The position numbers and the translations under genes are program-made. A stretch of DNA of 45,638 bases from Bacteroidota bacterium (lineage in GTDB: Bacteria; Bacteroidota; Bacteroidia; Bacteroidales; Paludibacteraceae): NCBI GenBank assembly GCA_017860345.1, contig JAFNAV010000041.1:1-45638 (forward strand). The letters are read 5' to 3'. Shown here piece by piece: positions 18,887-26,340 of the stretch (positions are counted from its first letter, which is position 1; each line of letters begins with the position of its first letter). The notes under the pieces were generated by a model. The model did not search any database and had not been told where the DNA came from. It worked only from the letters and a program-made list of their open reading frames with translations.

Positions 18887-19057
18887 TAAGTGTAAAAAAA
18901 TAAAAAGAGTTTGGTGTAAACTGAATCTTGTAGGAAAATATTCTGGAATTAGATCGAATGATTTTAAGTGATTGAACTTGCAGACATATTCAACAAAGAA
19001 ACATAGAAACTGAGTTTATTAAATAACGAACAACTTAACATAACTCAATCTTTCAAA

Positions 19058-19537
19058 ATGCTTAAATTTCCAATCTTAATAATTGTAGTTGTTATTATCT
19101 ATGTCATTTATGACAAGAGACAGATAAAACGGTTTATATCTGATTCAAAAAAATATATAAACTCGAATAGAGTTGATAACTACGAAAATCTATACACTAA
19201 GGATGTTCCTTTATCGACTAGCATTTATCTATTAAACATGCAAGAGAAAAAACTAGTTGCTATAACAGACAATAAAACCGATATTTATTTATCTGAATTA
19301 GTATTCTCTGAATTTCCGATTTTTAAAGCCTACATTGAATCTATAAATCCTGAAATAAGAATTTTCAGTCATAAGAAAACAATGTATTTATTTTACCCAA
19401 TAAAGGATGTTGAAAATTTAATAAGATTTATCGTATTTGAAAGAGAAAAATTTGCACTAGACGACCTAATAGCGTTAATAAGGAAAAATAACGCAACGAA
19501 TTATTATAAGACTGACAAACAAACACCGAACCGCTAA
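19058..19537 (+). CDS. Membrane-anchored protein of unknown function
   Basis: The 159-residue protein has one N-terminal transmembrane helix (FPILIIVVVIIYVIYDKR) and a soluble, Lys/Ile-rich remainder (VPLSTSIYLLNMQEKKLVAI ... YLSELVFSEFPIFKAYIE). No family was recognised. Its stop codon TAA is part of the CGCTAAC box that opens repeat R2, a placement typical of integron cassette genes. It begins 172 bases after R1 and shares its orientation. Very AT-rich. Confidence 0.65.
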   Translation: MLKFPILIIVVVIIYVIYDKRQIKRFISDSKKYINSNRVDNYENLYTKDVPLSTSIYLLNMQEKKLVAITDNKTDIYLSELVFSEFPIFKAYIESINPEIRIFSHKKTMYLFYPIKDVENLIRFIVFEREKFALDDLIALIRKNNATNYYKTDKQTPNR

Positions 19538-19571
19538 CGCACGTATGTCCATTGGCAGGCTGGATAACGTT
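19532..19571 (+). repeat. attC-like half-site R2
   Basis: CCGCTAACGCACGTATGTCC, then ATTGGCAGGCTGGATAACG, resembles the stop-proximal arm of R5 (CTATAGTCATTGGCTGGC). The matching right arm is not visible; palindromic iterons begin 11 bases later. Confidence 0.5.
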
Positions 19572-19581
19572 GAACTGGCAC

Positions 19582-19647
19582 CTTAACAGGTACCTGTTAA
19601 GTCATTTAATAGGTACCTGTTTAATACCTTAACAGGTACCTGTTAAG
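19582..19647. repeat. Three palindromic iterons centred on GGTACC
   Basis: CTTAACAGGTACCTGTTAAG, a perfect 20-base palindrome, occurs at 19582-19601 and again at 19628-19647. A variant (TTAATAGGTACCTGTTTAA) lies between at 19606-19624. The two perfect copies are 46 bases apart. They sit where the rightward array from copy A and the leftward array from copy B converge. Could be operators for a dimeric regulator, nested hairpins, or remains of a mobile element. Confidence 0.8.
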
Positions 19648-19901
19648 GTGAACAGACAGTTGTTTATATTGTTACTGCTGAGCGGGGCAATTAGAATAAA
19701 AGAGTTGAAACTGCCAATACTTATAGGAATCAACCGGCTGACAGATAATGCAGATATAAGCGTTTCGGCAGATCTGACAAAAAACGCTTTCAGTCTCGTA
19801 ATAATTTCCTGCAAACGGAAACTATGCAAAGCAGAAAAGATATAAAAAACCTCACATTGTCCTGTTGTTTGTTTCTATCAAAACGCACTTTAGTATATCA
19901 A

Positions 19902-20297
19902 CTAATTTTTCCTGAACAAAGACTTAAGTCGCTTGAATTTATCTATAACGTGTAGGGTAATTATGAGTAGGAAAAGCCGTCCGGCAACGTGATGAAATGC
20001 TATGAATGAGTCCTTAAAATCAAAAACGAACAATAGTACACTCGACAACATTAATGCGTAAGCGAAAATCGTCAGCGCAGTTATCTTGTTTTTTCGAATC
20101 ACGCTCCAACGTGTGAAGGATTTGGTATGCCTCCAATGTTGTGCAATGTGTATCAGCATTAGCACAAGCCATATTGATGCACCAATGCAGTGAGGAGAGC
20201 TCCATGTTTTGCCTGTGCCGCCAAGTCCCGCAATTCCTGTAAACAATAAAATATCAATAATTATTTTGGCCTTTTTAGATTGAAATAGTCTTTTCAT
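19902..20297 (-). CDS. DUF4405-like membrane protein (cytochrome-b-type helices)
   Basis: The 131-residue protein starts at ATG 20297, overlapping the previous gene's TGA (ATGA). It has four likely transmembrane helices with histidines spaced as in heme-binding membrane cytochromes: HCIGASIWLVLMLIHIAQHW, FIAFHHVAGRLFLLIITLHV. DUF4405 proteins are thought to be membrane electron-transfer components. It is the last gene of a three-gene leftward unit after a ferredoxin-like protein, which supports a redox role. An upstream start (20348) would force a long overlap and is less likely. Confidence 0.72.
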   Translation of the reverse strand: MKRLFQSKKAKIIIDILLFTGIAGLGGTGKTWSSPHCIGASIWLVLMLIHIAQHWRHTKSFTRWSVIRKNKITALTIFAYALMLSSVLLFVFDFKDSFIAFHHVAGRLFLLIITLHVIDKFKRLKSLFRKN

Positions 20298-20479
20298 TTT
20301 TTTATCATCTCCTTTACTTTTAACAAGTAATACATCAGCTCTTTGCAACTAATTGTATCTTTGACCATTTTCCAAAGGATAATTTGTTCGTTGGCGGGTA
20401 TTCCTAAGTCGTCAAACAAACATACGATGAAAGCACAAATTCCGTTTTCGGTTTTGCTGAGTGTAATAGAGTTATCCAT
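20294..20479 (-). CDS. Small protein of unknown function between ferredoxin and DUF4405
   Basis: The 61-residue protein (MDNSITLSKTENGICAF ... LFDDLGIPANEQIILW ... ELMYYLLKVKEMIKK) is probably alpha-helical, with three Cys and no transmembrane segment. It starts 9 bases after the ferredoxin stop and its TGA overlaps the DUF4405 ATG, so translational coupling is likely. Family not recognised; a small regulatory or assembly protein is possible. Confidence 0.6.
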   Translation of the reverse strand: MDNSITLSKTENGICAFIVCLFDDLGIPANEQIILWKMVKDTISCKELMYYLLKVKEMIKK

Positions 20480-20488
20480 TTCGATGAA

Positions 20489-20776
20489 TTATTTAATGGG
20501 TTTATCTACCAATGATAATGCTTTAAATTTGCAGGCGCGGACACAATCGTTACAGACAGTACAGTTTATAGGGTTCTGAATTTCGATAAGCTTTCTGCTT
20601 TTATTATCCGTAATAGCCAATACGTTACGACGACATTTTTTCAGGCAAGCACCGCATCCGGTACATCTTTCCTGATTAAGATAAAGCATTTTAGTGGCTT
20701 TATTTTTTTTGCGGAAGATTTCTTTTATAATAAATAAAATGACAAGAACCAGGCTTGAAATTATGATAATTTTCAT
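20489..20776 (-). CDS. Membrane-anchored 2[4Fe-4S] ferredoxin
   Basis: The 95-residue protein has an N-terminal transmembrane helix (IIIISSLVLVILFIIKEIF) and two cluster motifs, CTGCGACLKKC and CTVCNDCVRAC, each with a fourth Cys-type arrangement for a 4Fe-4S centre. It should carry electrons at the membrane, plausibly to or from the DUF4405 cytochrome-like protein two genes downstream. A promoter-like TACATTTG lies about 145 bases upstream (20921-20928). The AraC-type regulator gene is upstream on the same strand. Confidence 0.85.
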   Translation of the reverse strand: MKIIIISSLVLVILFIIKEIFRKKNKATKMLYLNQERCTGCGACLKKCRRNVLAITDNKSRKLIEIQNPINCTVCNDCVRACKFKALSLVDKPIK

Positions 20777-20920
20777 GCGTAAATAATTGTTTTTTAAAGG
20801 TCGTATGGAACTCGCATGTCAAATTTTCACTGTCTTTGGTGAATACTCGTATTCATGCTCGTTTCATTTGCAATATTTCGTTGGTAAAGCAATGCTCATT
20901 GTTGGGCATTGTTTTTTTTG

Positions 20921-20928
20921 CAAATGTA
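20921..20928 (-). promoter_or_regulatory. Promoter -7 element for the ferredoxin unit
   Basis: Leftward TACATTTG fits TAnnTTTG. It lies in the 200-base gap between the AraC-type gene and the ferredoxin gene, so the redox genes probably have their own promoter, possibly controlled by that regulator. No TTG box is well placed. Confidence 0.35.
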
Positions 20929-20976
20929 CTGACCTTTAAGGATGCGGGAAATGGATAGAGCTGGGTATAAATTGGA

Positions 20977-21852
20977 CTATTTAAGGTTGGTCTTTCGGAA
21001 CTGGCTTGGGGTAAGCTGGGTGGATTTTGTAAACAGGCGCGTAAAATAAGCCCAATCGTCATAGCCGAGTTTGAGTGCAATTTCTTTTATAGGCAAGTCG
21101 GTATAATACAACAAACGCTTAGCCTGGAGAATGATTTCGTTTTGAATGCAGCCGCTTACCGAAAAACCGGTCGTGTTTTTTACAGCTTCGTTCAGATAAA
21201 TAGAAGAAATATGCATCCGGGAAGCATACTGATTTGGACGCTTCATGGTTTGGTAATTTGCCGTCAATATGGTTTTGAACTGAGAAGTGATTTCCATATA
21301 TCGATTGTTTTTCACGACCGGAAAACTTTTTTGATATATTTCCGCCATGATGCCGATATAAGCGGATACTAAATCGTGTAGAATATTTTGACCAGCCAAC
21401 TCGTTGGTTTGTGCCTGTTTTTTATTTACAAGTGAAATGCACAGCAACAATTCATCCAATTCTGCCTGACTTGGGCGGGGATTTATATTCAGAAAAGGTA
21501 ATCTGTTGAAAATTTCTTTGTATTCGTTTTTCACAAACACAGTATCAACAACTAACACCCAGCCTTTAATATCGGAAATTTCTGTAATCGAATGTACTTG
21601 TCCGGGTATGGTGCAAAAAATCGTACGTTCGTTAATTTCAATCTCTTTGAAATCGATTCGGCCTTTTATGGTTCCTTCCTGCAACAGGAAAAACACAAAA
21701 TAATCATCTTTATGGTCATAATTCAAAGCCGAGAACTTTTCGTTATCGGATATATTCTGTACGTCGCTGTCAGTGATATGGTACAATAAAAAGTTTATGT
21801 TTTTATTATCCGCAATATGTTTATGAGTGGGTATATTTACTTTTTTTACCAT
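20977..21852 (-). CDS. AraC-family transcriptional regulator
   Basis: The 291-residue protein has an N-terminal cupin-like ligand domain (YFVFFLLQEGTIKGRIDF ... RTIFCTIPGQVHSI) and a C-terminal double helix-turn-helix (about 205-290; RMHISSIYLNEAVKNTTGFS, LPIKEIALKLGYDDWAYFTR). This architecture is typical of Bacteroidota AraC regulators. It follows repeat R3 by about 50 bases and precedes the ferredoxin/DUF4405 genes, its most likely targets. Effector unknown. Confidence 0.9.
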   Translation of the reverse strand: MVKKVNIPTHKHIADNKNINFLLYHITDSDVQNISDNEKFSALNYDHKDDYFVFFLLQEGTIKGRIDFKEIEINERTIFCTIPGQVHSITEISDIKGWVLVVDTVFVKNEYKEIFNRLPFLNINPRPSQAELDELLLCISLVNKKQAQTNELAGQNILHDLVSAYIGIMAEIYQKSFPVVKNNRYMEITSQFKTILTANYQTMKRPNQYASRMHISSIYLNEAVKNTTGFSVSGCIQNEIILQAKRLLYYTDLPIKEIALKLGYDDWAYFTRLFTKSTQLTPSQFRKTNLK

Positions 21853-21904
21853 ATCTTCCTGGCTTTAATATCTTCTGTGTTGCTTTGTTTTTGTTCGGCA
21901 TGCT

Positions 21905-21967
21905 GTTGACGACCGAAAACAGTAGGCATTTGTAGGCCGCGGCTGCGAACACAGGCAGGTGTTAGCG
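21905..21967 (-). repeat. attC-like repeat R3 (short form)
   Basis: Read leftward it opens CCGCTAACACCTGCCTGTG about 20 bases after the SDR stop and closes CTGTTTTCGGTCGTCAACAG, with CGCAGCCGCGGCC in the middle. It is only about 63 bases, the shortest of the set, and its closing box is GTCAAC instead of GTTAGC. Confidence 0.6.
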
Positions 21968-21986
21968 GTTTGTTGTTTTCTTTTCG

Positions 21987-22703
21987 TTACATGCTGTCAT
22001 AGAGTCGTCCCGGAATTCGTTTTATAATTGCCGCAATAAGCTTCCATCTTTTTGTTACATATGCAATTCTCTTTTTCTTTTTTATCGCTTCATAAATTTG
22101 TTGGGCAGCCTTTTCAACAGGCATTACCCAAAAAAGCCCTTCGCCTTTTGCCATTTCGGTATTAACAAGTCCCGGACGAATGTCTGTAATATAAACTTGT
22201 TCTTTGAGCTTAGTCGCTTTCTGTCTTAATCCTTCCAAATAATTGATTTGATATGCTTTTGTCGCATTATAAGACGTGGATTGCCTGTTTCCACGAAGTC
22301 CACCGATAGAACTTATTGCAATCAAATGTCCATATTTCTGTTTCTCAAAGAATTTGTAAGCCCAGTCAGCTATGAAAGTCCACCCAATTACATTTGTTTC
22401 AATTGTACGAAATTCAATTTCAAAATCTAACTTGTTGTTGATTTCTCCTGTTCCGGAGCTCAAAACAAGTAAGTCGAGTCCGCCAAGTTCAGACGTTAGT
22501 TCCAGCAATTTCTCTTCCACAACTTTTGTGTCTTTCACGTCAAAAGTCTTTATGAAATAGGAGTCAGGATTTTCCGCTTTCAAACTTTCGAGTAATTCAG
22601 TTCGTCTGCCGGTTATTCCAACTTTAAATCCGTAGTCAGCAAGTAATCTTGCCAGTTCTTTTCCTATTCCGGAAGTTGCTCCAATTATAATCGCATTTTT
22701 CAT
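21987..22703 (-). CDS. Short-chain dehydrogenase/reductase
   Basis: The 238-residue SDR has the NAD(P)-binding motif GATSGIG at residues 8-14, LSSGTG near 80, the Ser of AISSIGGLRGN, and the catalytic YNATK. RPGLVNTEM is the usual region after the active site. A basic residue pair after the second strand (TGRRTE) suggests NADPH. Substrate unknown. The only gene between R4 and R3, as expected of a cassette; its stop is about 20 bases before R3. Confidence 0.88.
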   Translation of the reverse strand: MKNAIIIGATSGIGKELARLLADYGFKVGITGRRTELLESLKAENPDSYFIKTFDVKDTKVVEEKLLELTSELGGLDLLVLSSGTGEINNKLDFEIEFRTIETNVIGWTFIADWAYKFFEKQKYGHLIAISSIGGLRGNRQSTSYNATKAYQINYLEGLRQKATKLKEQVYITDIRPGLVNTEMAKGEGLFWVMPVEKAAQQIYEAIKKKKRIAYVTKRWKLIAAIIKRIPGRLYDSM

Positions 22704-22740
22704 TTATACTGTAAGTTTTCGTTTTTTATACAACAATAAC

Positions 22741-22938
22741 CGCTAACAACCCAGACTTTGTCCGCCATCTGGCGGAGGGAGCGTTCACTGTCAGCCTCGG
22801 CGGACAAAGTGAATCGAAGATCAGCGAAGCTAATTGAAAATCAGCGTAGCTAATGCGGGAGCAAAGCCCGCAAGTTGCACAGCTTGTTCTGGTTTGCCGG
22901 GGGGTGGGCAATAAATGCTAAGAGCGTGTGTTATGGGC
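22741..22938 (-). repeat. attC-like repeat R4
   Basis: Read leftward it opens CCCATAACACACGCTCTTAG 10 bases after the preceding stop and closes GGACAAAGTCTGGG followed by TTGTTAGCGG. It includes two copies of the 20-base module (TTAGCTACGCTGATTTTCAA and TTAGCTTCGCTGATCTTCGA) and the near-palindrome TCCGCCAGATGGCGGA. Confidence 0.7.
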
Positions 22939-22948
22939 TGGTATTTTG

Positions 22949-24286
22949 CTATTCTTCTTTGTCCACATTTATTACAATTCGTCTATATACAGTCAATGCC
23001 GGAATACCTTTGTCGGTTATTTCTAAAATAAGATGTATTGTCGTACCTGCGGCATCAGTAGGTACAAGTATTTTGCATTTAGGGAAAGAATTCTCTTCTA
23101 TAGTTATTGCACCTTTATATGTACTTGGGTCATTATAAACAAACCATTTATAATCTAATTGATTTCCATCAGGGTCTTTTGATTCAGTAGCATCAAAAAT
23201 TAAGGTATTTCCAGCTTTAGCTCTTTTGTATAAACATTTTAAGGAACTATCACCATTTACATTGGCTACCGGGTGATGGTTTACAGCAGAATAATCATCT
23301 GTTGTAGTCCATAACATACGAGCTGCAAAATTATTCCAGATTTGTTGTTCCCATTTCTTTATGGCTGCAATACCCTCTTTTGTACTGCCATACATATAAT
23401 AAGGGTCATATTGGCTTTCATTCTTACCACTTTTAACAATAAAATCCATACCGCGTATACCACTTACCTTGTTTGTGGAGAATCGTCCTCCCCAACCTCC
23501 GAAGTCGATGTGTTCCGGTACGTTTAAACCATTGGCATAAACATAAAGAAATGAAGGAGTGTCGCCTTCTGTTGCCCAAATTCTATTTGGGTAATGACTC
23601 CCTAAAGGCATACGATTCTGTACGTTGTTCTTCGTCCAATCGTCAGATGGAGCCCATCCATAGATTTCTTTGTTGCGTATGTATACAATATCAGGAAAGT
23701 TTTTCACAATCCATGCACCTGCATCATCTTGTCCAAGCACATCATAGATTCGTATTTTCTTTACGAATGCGTTTAATGCTTTTTTACTTCTTGTATTCTT
23801 TATTTTCCAGAGAGCTTGTGCCACAGTATTCATGCCTCCCCATCCGGCAATCCATACTGGGCGCTTGTCCCCCTTCTTGTCTATTGCTGAAATTATCAAT
23901 TCTGACCCCGGCGAGTCTTTGCCTTCTCCCACACCAGACATATTGGATTTTCCTTGTCCTTGCATTGTGATTGACCTTAAATACTCTGCATCCGGATAAC
24001 CCATTGCTTGTTTTTTCAAGCGGGGTAATACTTCTTGATACCAATTGATAACCTCAATTATCTTAGTGGTCTTGTTTGGGTCGTCCATCCAGACCTGTGA
24101 GCTTACAAGCCCTTCAATGTCTATTGCATTGGAACAAACCAAAAGGTGAATCATGGATTGGGTATCATCGGGATCTGTTCCGCCAAGGTCAGTAGTGACA
24201 ATAAGCCTTTGCTTGTCACTCATATTAATTTGCGCTGAACAATATTCTACGCATAAAAAAAATGTAAAAAGAAGAATGTATTTCAT
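22949..24286 (-). CDS. Secreted nucleoside-hydrolase-like protein (DUF1593 type)
   Basis: The protein has 445 residues from the ATG at 24286, chosen because it places a clean signal peptide (YILLFTFFLCVEYCSA) at the N-terminus; a start 15 codons upstream is possible. The LIVTTDLGGTDPDDTQSMIH opening is the Asp-rich metal site of the nucleoside-hydrolase-like DUF1593 family. A second region includes WIAGWGGMNTVAQALW. A C-terminal Ig-like module (about 350-445) contains DATESKDPDGNQLDYKW, common in polysaccharide-associated proteins. Likely periplasmic or surface hydrolase; substrate unknown. Unusually large for a cassette gene. Confidence 0.85.
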   Translation of the reverse strand: MKYILLFTFFLCVEYCSAQINMSDKQRLIVTTDLGGTDPDDTQSMIHLLVCSNAIDIEGLVSSQVWMDDPNKTTKIIEVINWYQEVLPRLKKQAMGYPDAEYLRSITMQGQGKSNMSGVGEGKDSPGSELIISAIDKKGDKRPVWIAGWGGMNTVAQALWKIKNTRSKKALNAFVKKIRIYDVLGQDDAGAWIVKNFPDIVYIRNKEIYGWAPSDDWTKNNVQNRMPLGSHYPNRIWATEGDTPSFLYVYANGLNVPEHIDFGGWGGRFSTNKVSGIRGMDFIVKSGKNESQYDPYYMYGSTKEGIAAIKKWEQQIWNNFAARMLWTTTDDYSAVNHHPVANVNGDSSLKCLYKRAKAGNTLIFDATESKDPDGNQLDYKWFVYNDPSTYKGAITIEENSFPKCKILVPTDAAGTTIHLILEITDKGIPALTVYRRIVINVDKEE

Positions 24287-24322
24287 TTTGTATATTATAT
24301 AAATACCACTTACTATATTATT

Positions 24323-24477
24323 CGCGTTCACTGTCAGCCGCGGCGGACAAGGTGAATTGAAAATCAGCGTAGCTAATGCGAGAACTTCCGATTCCTATCG
24401 GGACTGCTGAAATGCTCTGTTTGTCCTGATTTGCCGGGGGGGGCAGCCAGCCAATGACTATAGGCGGGTGTTAGGGG
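24323..24477 (-). repeat. attC-like repeat R5 (distal arm truncated)
   Basis: Read leftward it opens CCCTAACACCCGCCTATAG 12 bases after the higA stop and includes TTCCGATTCCTATCGGG-type and GTCCGCCGCGGCTGAC segments. It stops at GTGAACGC: the TCCGCCAGCTGGCGGA palindrome and the closing GTTAGC box are absent. Confidence 0.65.
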
Positions 24478-24489
24478 GTCGGCTATTTG

Positions 24490-24816
24490 TCAGGCGAGTT
24501 CTACAAAGTTGTCTTCGATTTTAACCTTGAAATTTATTTCAGCTTTTAGTGCTTTGAATACTTTAATTACTGTATCGATTGTTGCGCTGTTAGCACTGTT
24601 TTCTAGTTTTGATATTTGAGATTTTTGAACACCAATTAATTTTCCCAATTCTTCTTGAGTTAAATGTCGTTCCTGCCTTGCCGTTTTAATCATTTTGCCC
24701 AAAACGTCCATTCTAAGTTCGTATTCGTATTCTTCTCTTTCTTTTGTCCCTGTTTTTCCGATATATTTATCTTTCATTTCGGAAAGACTTTTTGTTTTTA
24801 TTTCTTTAGTTTCCAT
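24490..24816 (-). CDS. HigA-type antitoxin, XRE family
   Basis: The 108-residue protein has a helix-turn-helix at about 40-95 (GKMIKTARQERHLTQEELGK, VQKSQISKLENSANSATIDT). It begins 4 bases after the HigB-type toxin gene, in the toxin-first order typical of HigBA. It should neutralise the toxin and repress the operon. The stop is 12 bases before R5; TA pairs are classic residents of chromosomal integron arrays. Confidence 0.88.
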   Translation of the reverse strand: METKEIKTKSLSEMKDKYIGKTGTKEREEYEYELRMDVLGKMIKTARQERHLTQEELGKLIGVQKSQISKLENSANSATIDTVIKVFKALKAEINFKVKIEDNFVELA

Positions 24817-24820
24817 GTTT

Positions 24821-25162
24821 TTACTTTTTTAGTTTGTTGTTGAAATAATTGTCTTTTAGTCGAACTGCACGTTCAATATCTTTGCTTGGTACTTTGTCAA
24901 CTTTTTTAATGAAACCATGTGTTGCAATAACTAAGGTTTCTTTGTTGTCTGTTTTGTCCCAAAAAGCAAGAAGTCTTATTTGAAGTCCGGCAAATTTTGT
25001 CCGAAATTCCCAAATGTCATTTTGAAGTTTTTTAAAAAGTTTCGGGTCATTCGTTAGTTCTGCATGATCAATGTTGTAAAGTATTTTCCTTGTCGTTTTT
25101 GGGTCGAGTTTATCTAAAAAATCTTCAGCTTCATTTAAGAATTTGGTTTCGAAATATCTCAT
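24821..25162 (-). CDS. RelE/HigB-type toxin
   Basis: The 113-residue protein has the RelE/ParE-fold pattern (FLDKLDPKTTRKILYNIDHA ... LFKKLQNDIWEFRTKFAGLQ ... IRLLAFWDK ... VIATHGFIKKVDKVPSKDIE). RelE-type toxins cut ribosome-bound mRNA. It is the first gene of the pair, starting about 90 bases after the closing box of R6. A complete two-gene module between two attC-like repeats. Confidence 0.88.
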   Translation of the reverse strand: MRYFETKFLNEAEDFLDKLDPKTTRKILYNIDHAELTNDPKLFKKLQNDIWEFRTKFAGLQIRLLAFWDKTDNKETLVIATHGFIKKVDKVPSKDIERAVRLKDNYFNNKLKK

Positions 25163-25250
25163 GAAATTGGTTTAAAGTTATAACGTACAAAGATAGATAA
25201 TGTTTCTATATATTGAAACTTTTGTCGTCTTTTTTCTTTTTATAGCTGCC

Positions 25251-25448
25251 CGCTAACGACCGAGGCTATGGGCATTTGTCCGCCAGCTGGCGGAGGCTGC
25301 GTTCACTGTCAGCCGCAGCGGACAAAGTGAATCGAAGATCAGCGCAGCTAATGCGAGAACCCCCGATTCCTATCGGGACTGTCGAAATGCTCTGTTTGTC
25401 CTGATTTGCCGGGACGCAGTTGGCCAATAAATAATACGACATTAGGCA
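25251..25448 (-). repeat. attC-like repeat R6 (full form)
   Basis: Read leftward it opens TTTGCCTAATGTCG about 10 bases after the preceding stop and closes GGACAAATGCCCATAGCCTCG then GTCGTTAGCGG. Inside are CCCGATAGGAATCGGG, one 20-base module and the TCCGCCAGCTGGCGGA palindrome. GCCTAAT and GTTAGCG serve as the outer boxes. Confidence 0.75.
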
Positions 25449-25455
25449 AAGTGTT

Positions 25456-26190
25456 TTATTCACATTGAGTTAGACCTTTCAATTTAGTGCTTTTTAGAAA
25501 GTATTTTAAATATTGATAATCCCTACAGGCATTAATTGTCTCATTTATATTTTTATAGGCATTAGCTCTCATACAAAGCAAATCTTCACTGTATGGATTT
25601 CTATTAATTAATTTATTAAGGTATTTAATAGATCTCTTATATTTTCCCGCTTTGTATAAATTATTTGCTTTATTTATAAATGTCATATCTTTTGTTTGTG
25701 ATACTGTCCCATCTGAATTAAATCCAACAACTCTTACCTCATCTGAAAGGAATTTGGGTTTCTGTTCATAATTCACAAAGTACTCAATTTCTGGTTGCAT
25801 ATAGCCAGAACTCAACATATATTTTACAGGAATAATAAAATCAGTTGTATCAGATATATTGTAAATTGAGACTTTATGACTTCTCCATGTTTCATTTATT
25901 AGCTTAACAAATCCTTCGTCGATAGATTTAGAAATTGAATTGATAGTAGAAACTTCAATAAGATTTCCTTTTGGATCAAGCCTAATTCTTCCAATATAAA
26001 TTCCAACGATTTCATTAATTTGAGCATCTACAGGATATGTTATATTCATTGCTAAATATTTAAAAAAATTCATTCCGTCGACTTCTACAACAGAGTCAAT
26101 GCCAACAATACTTGGCTTAAAATTAAATTCATGACCACTAACTTTAATGGTCAAAATAATCAATAAGAGAGTAAGAAATAATTTTTTCAT
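25456..26190 (-). CDS. Secreted protein with TonB-C-like domain and TPR
   Basis: The 244-residue protein has a signal peptide (LFLTLLLIILTIKVSG). Residues about 25-125 resemble the TonB C-terminal domain as used in many Bacteroidota periplasmic proteins (IVGIYIGRIRLDPKGNLIEV ... SIDEGFVKLINETW). Residues 165-235 form a TPR pair (FINKANNLYKAGKYKRSIKY, CMRANAYKNINETINACRDY). No transmembrane anchor apart from the signal. Function unknown. It follows the 36-residue lipoprotein by 22 bases and ends 8 bases before R6. Confidence 0.72.
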   Translation of the reverse strand: MKKLFLTLLLIILTIKVSGHEFNFKPSIVGIDSVVEVDGMNFFKYLAMNITYPVDAQINEIVGIYIGRIRLDPKGNLIEVSTINSISKSIDEGFVKLINETWRSHKVSIYNISDTTDFIIPVKYMLSSGYMQPEIEYFVNYEQKPKFLSDEVRVVGFNSDGTVSQTKDMTFINKANNLYKAGKYKRSIKYLNKLINRNPYSEDLLCMRANAYKNINETINACRDYQYLKYFLKSTKLKGLTQCE

Positions 26191-26212
26191 GTTTTTTATT
26201 TTTATATTTTAC

Positions 26213-26323
26213 CTATATAGTTAAAGTATCACTTAAGCAAATGGTGTCTTTAGTTTGTTTTAGACTAAAACAGTTTGAAGTAAGAATAACCAAAAATGAT
26301 GCGTTAAAAATAAATTTTTTCAT
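26213..26323 (-). CDS. Very short putative lipoprotein (36 residues)
   Basis: MKKFIFNASFLVILTSNCFS starts a 36-codon reading frame with a convincing lipoprotein signal (Lys-rich start, hydrophobic core, Cys at residue 18). The mature part is only SLKQTKDTICLSDTLTI-like. It starts 17 bases after the tail of composite copy B and ends 22 bases before the TonB-C/TPR gene, sharing its MKKxIF-type start. Could be an intact microprotein or a degenerate duplicate of the neighbour's signal region. Confidence 0.5.
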   Translation of the reverse strand: MKKFIFNASFLVILTSNCFSLKQTKDTICLSDTLTI

Positions 26324-26340
26324 GTCTTTTTTTATTATGA

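Noticed and set aside
19648..19845. A 65-codon rightward frame starting with GTG at the last palindrome
   Set aside because: Only a short hydrophobic start and no recognisable domain; it has no repeat or RBS context supporting translation. Cannot be fully excluded.
25251..25448. attC-like repeats as simple transcription terminators
   Set aside because: They are too long (63-200 bases), lack a consistent T run, and share box sequences at their ends; termination could still be a side effect.
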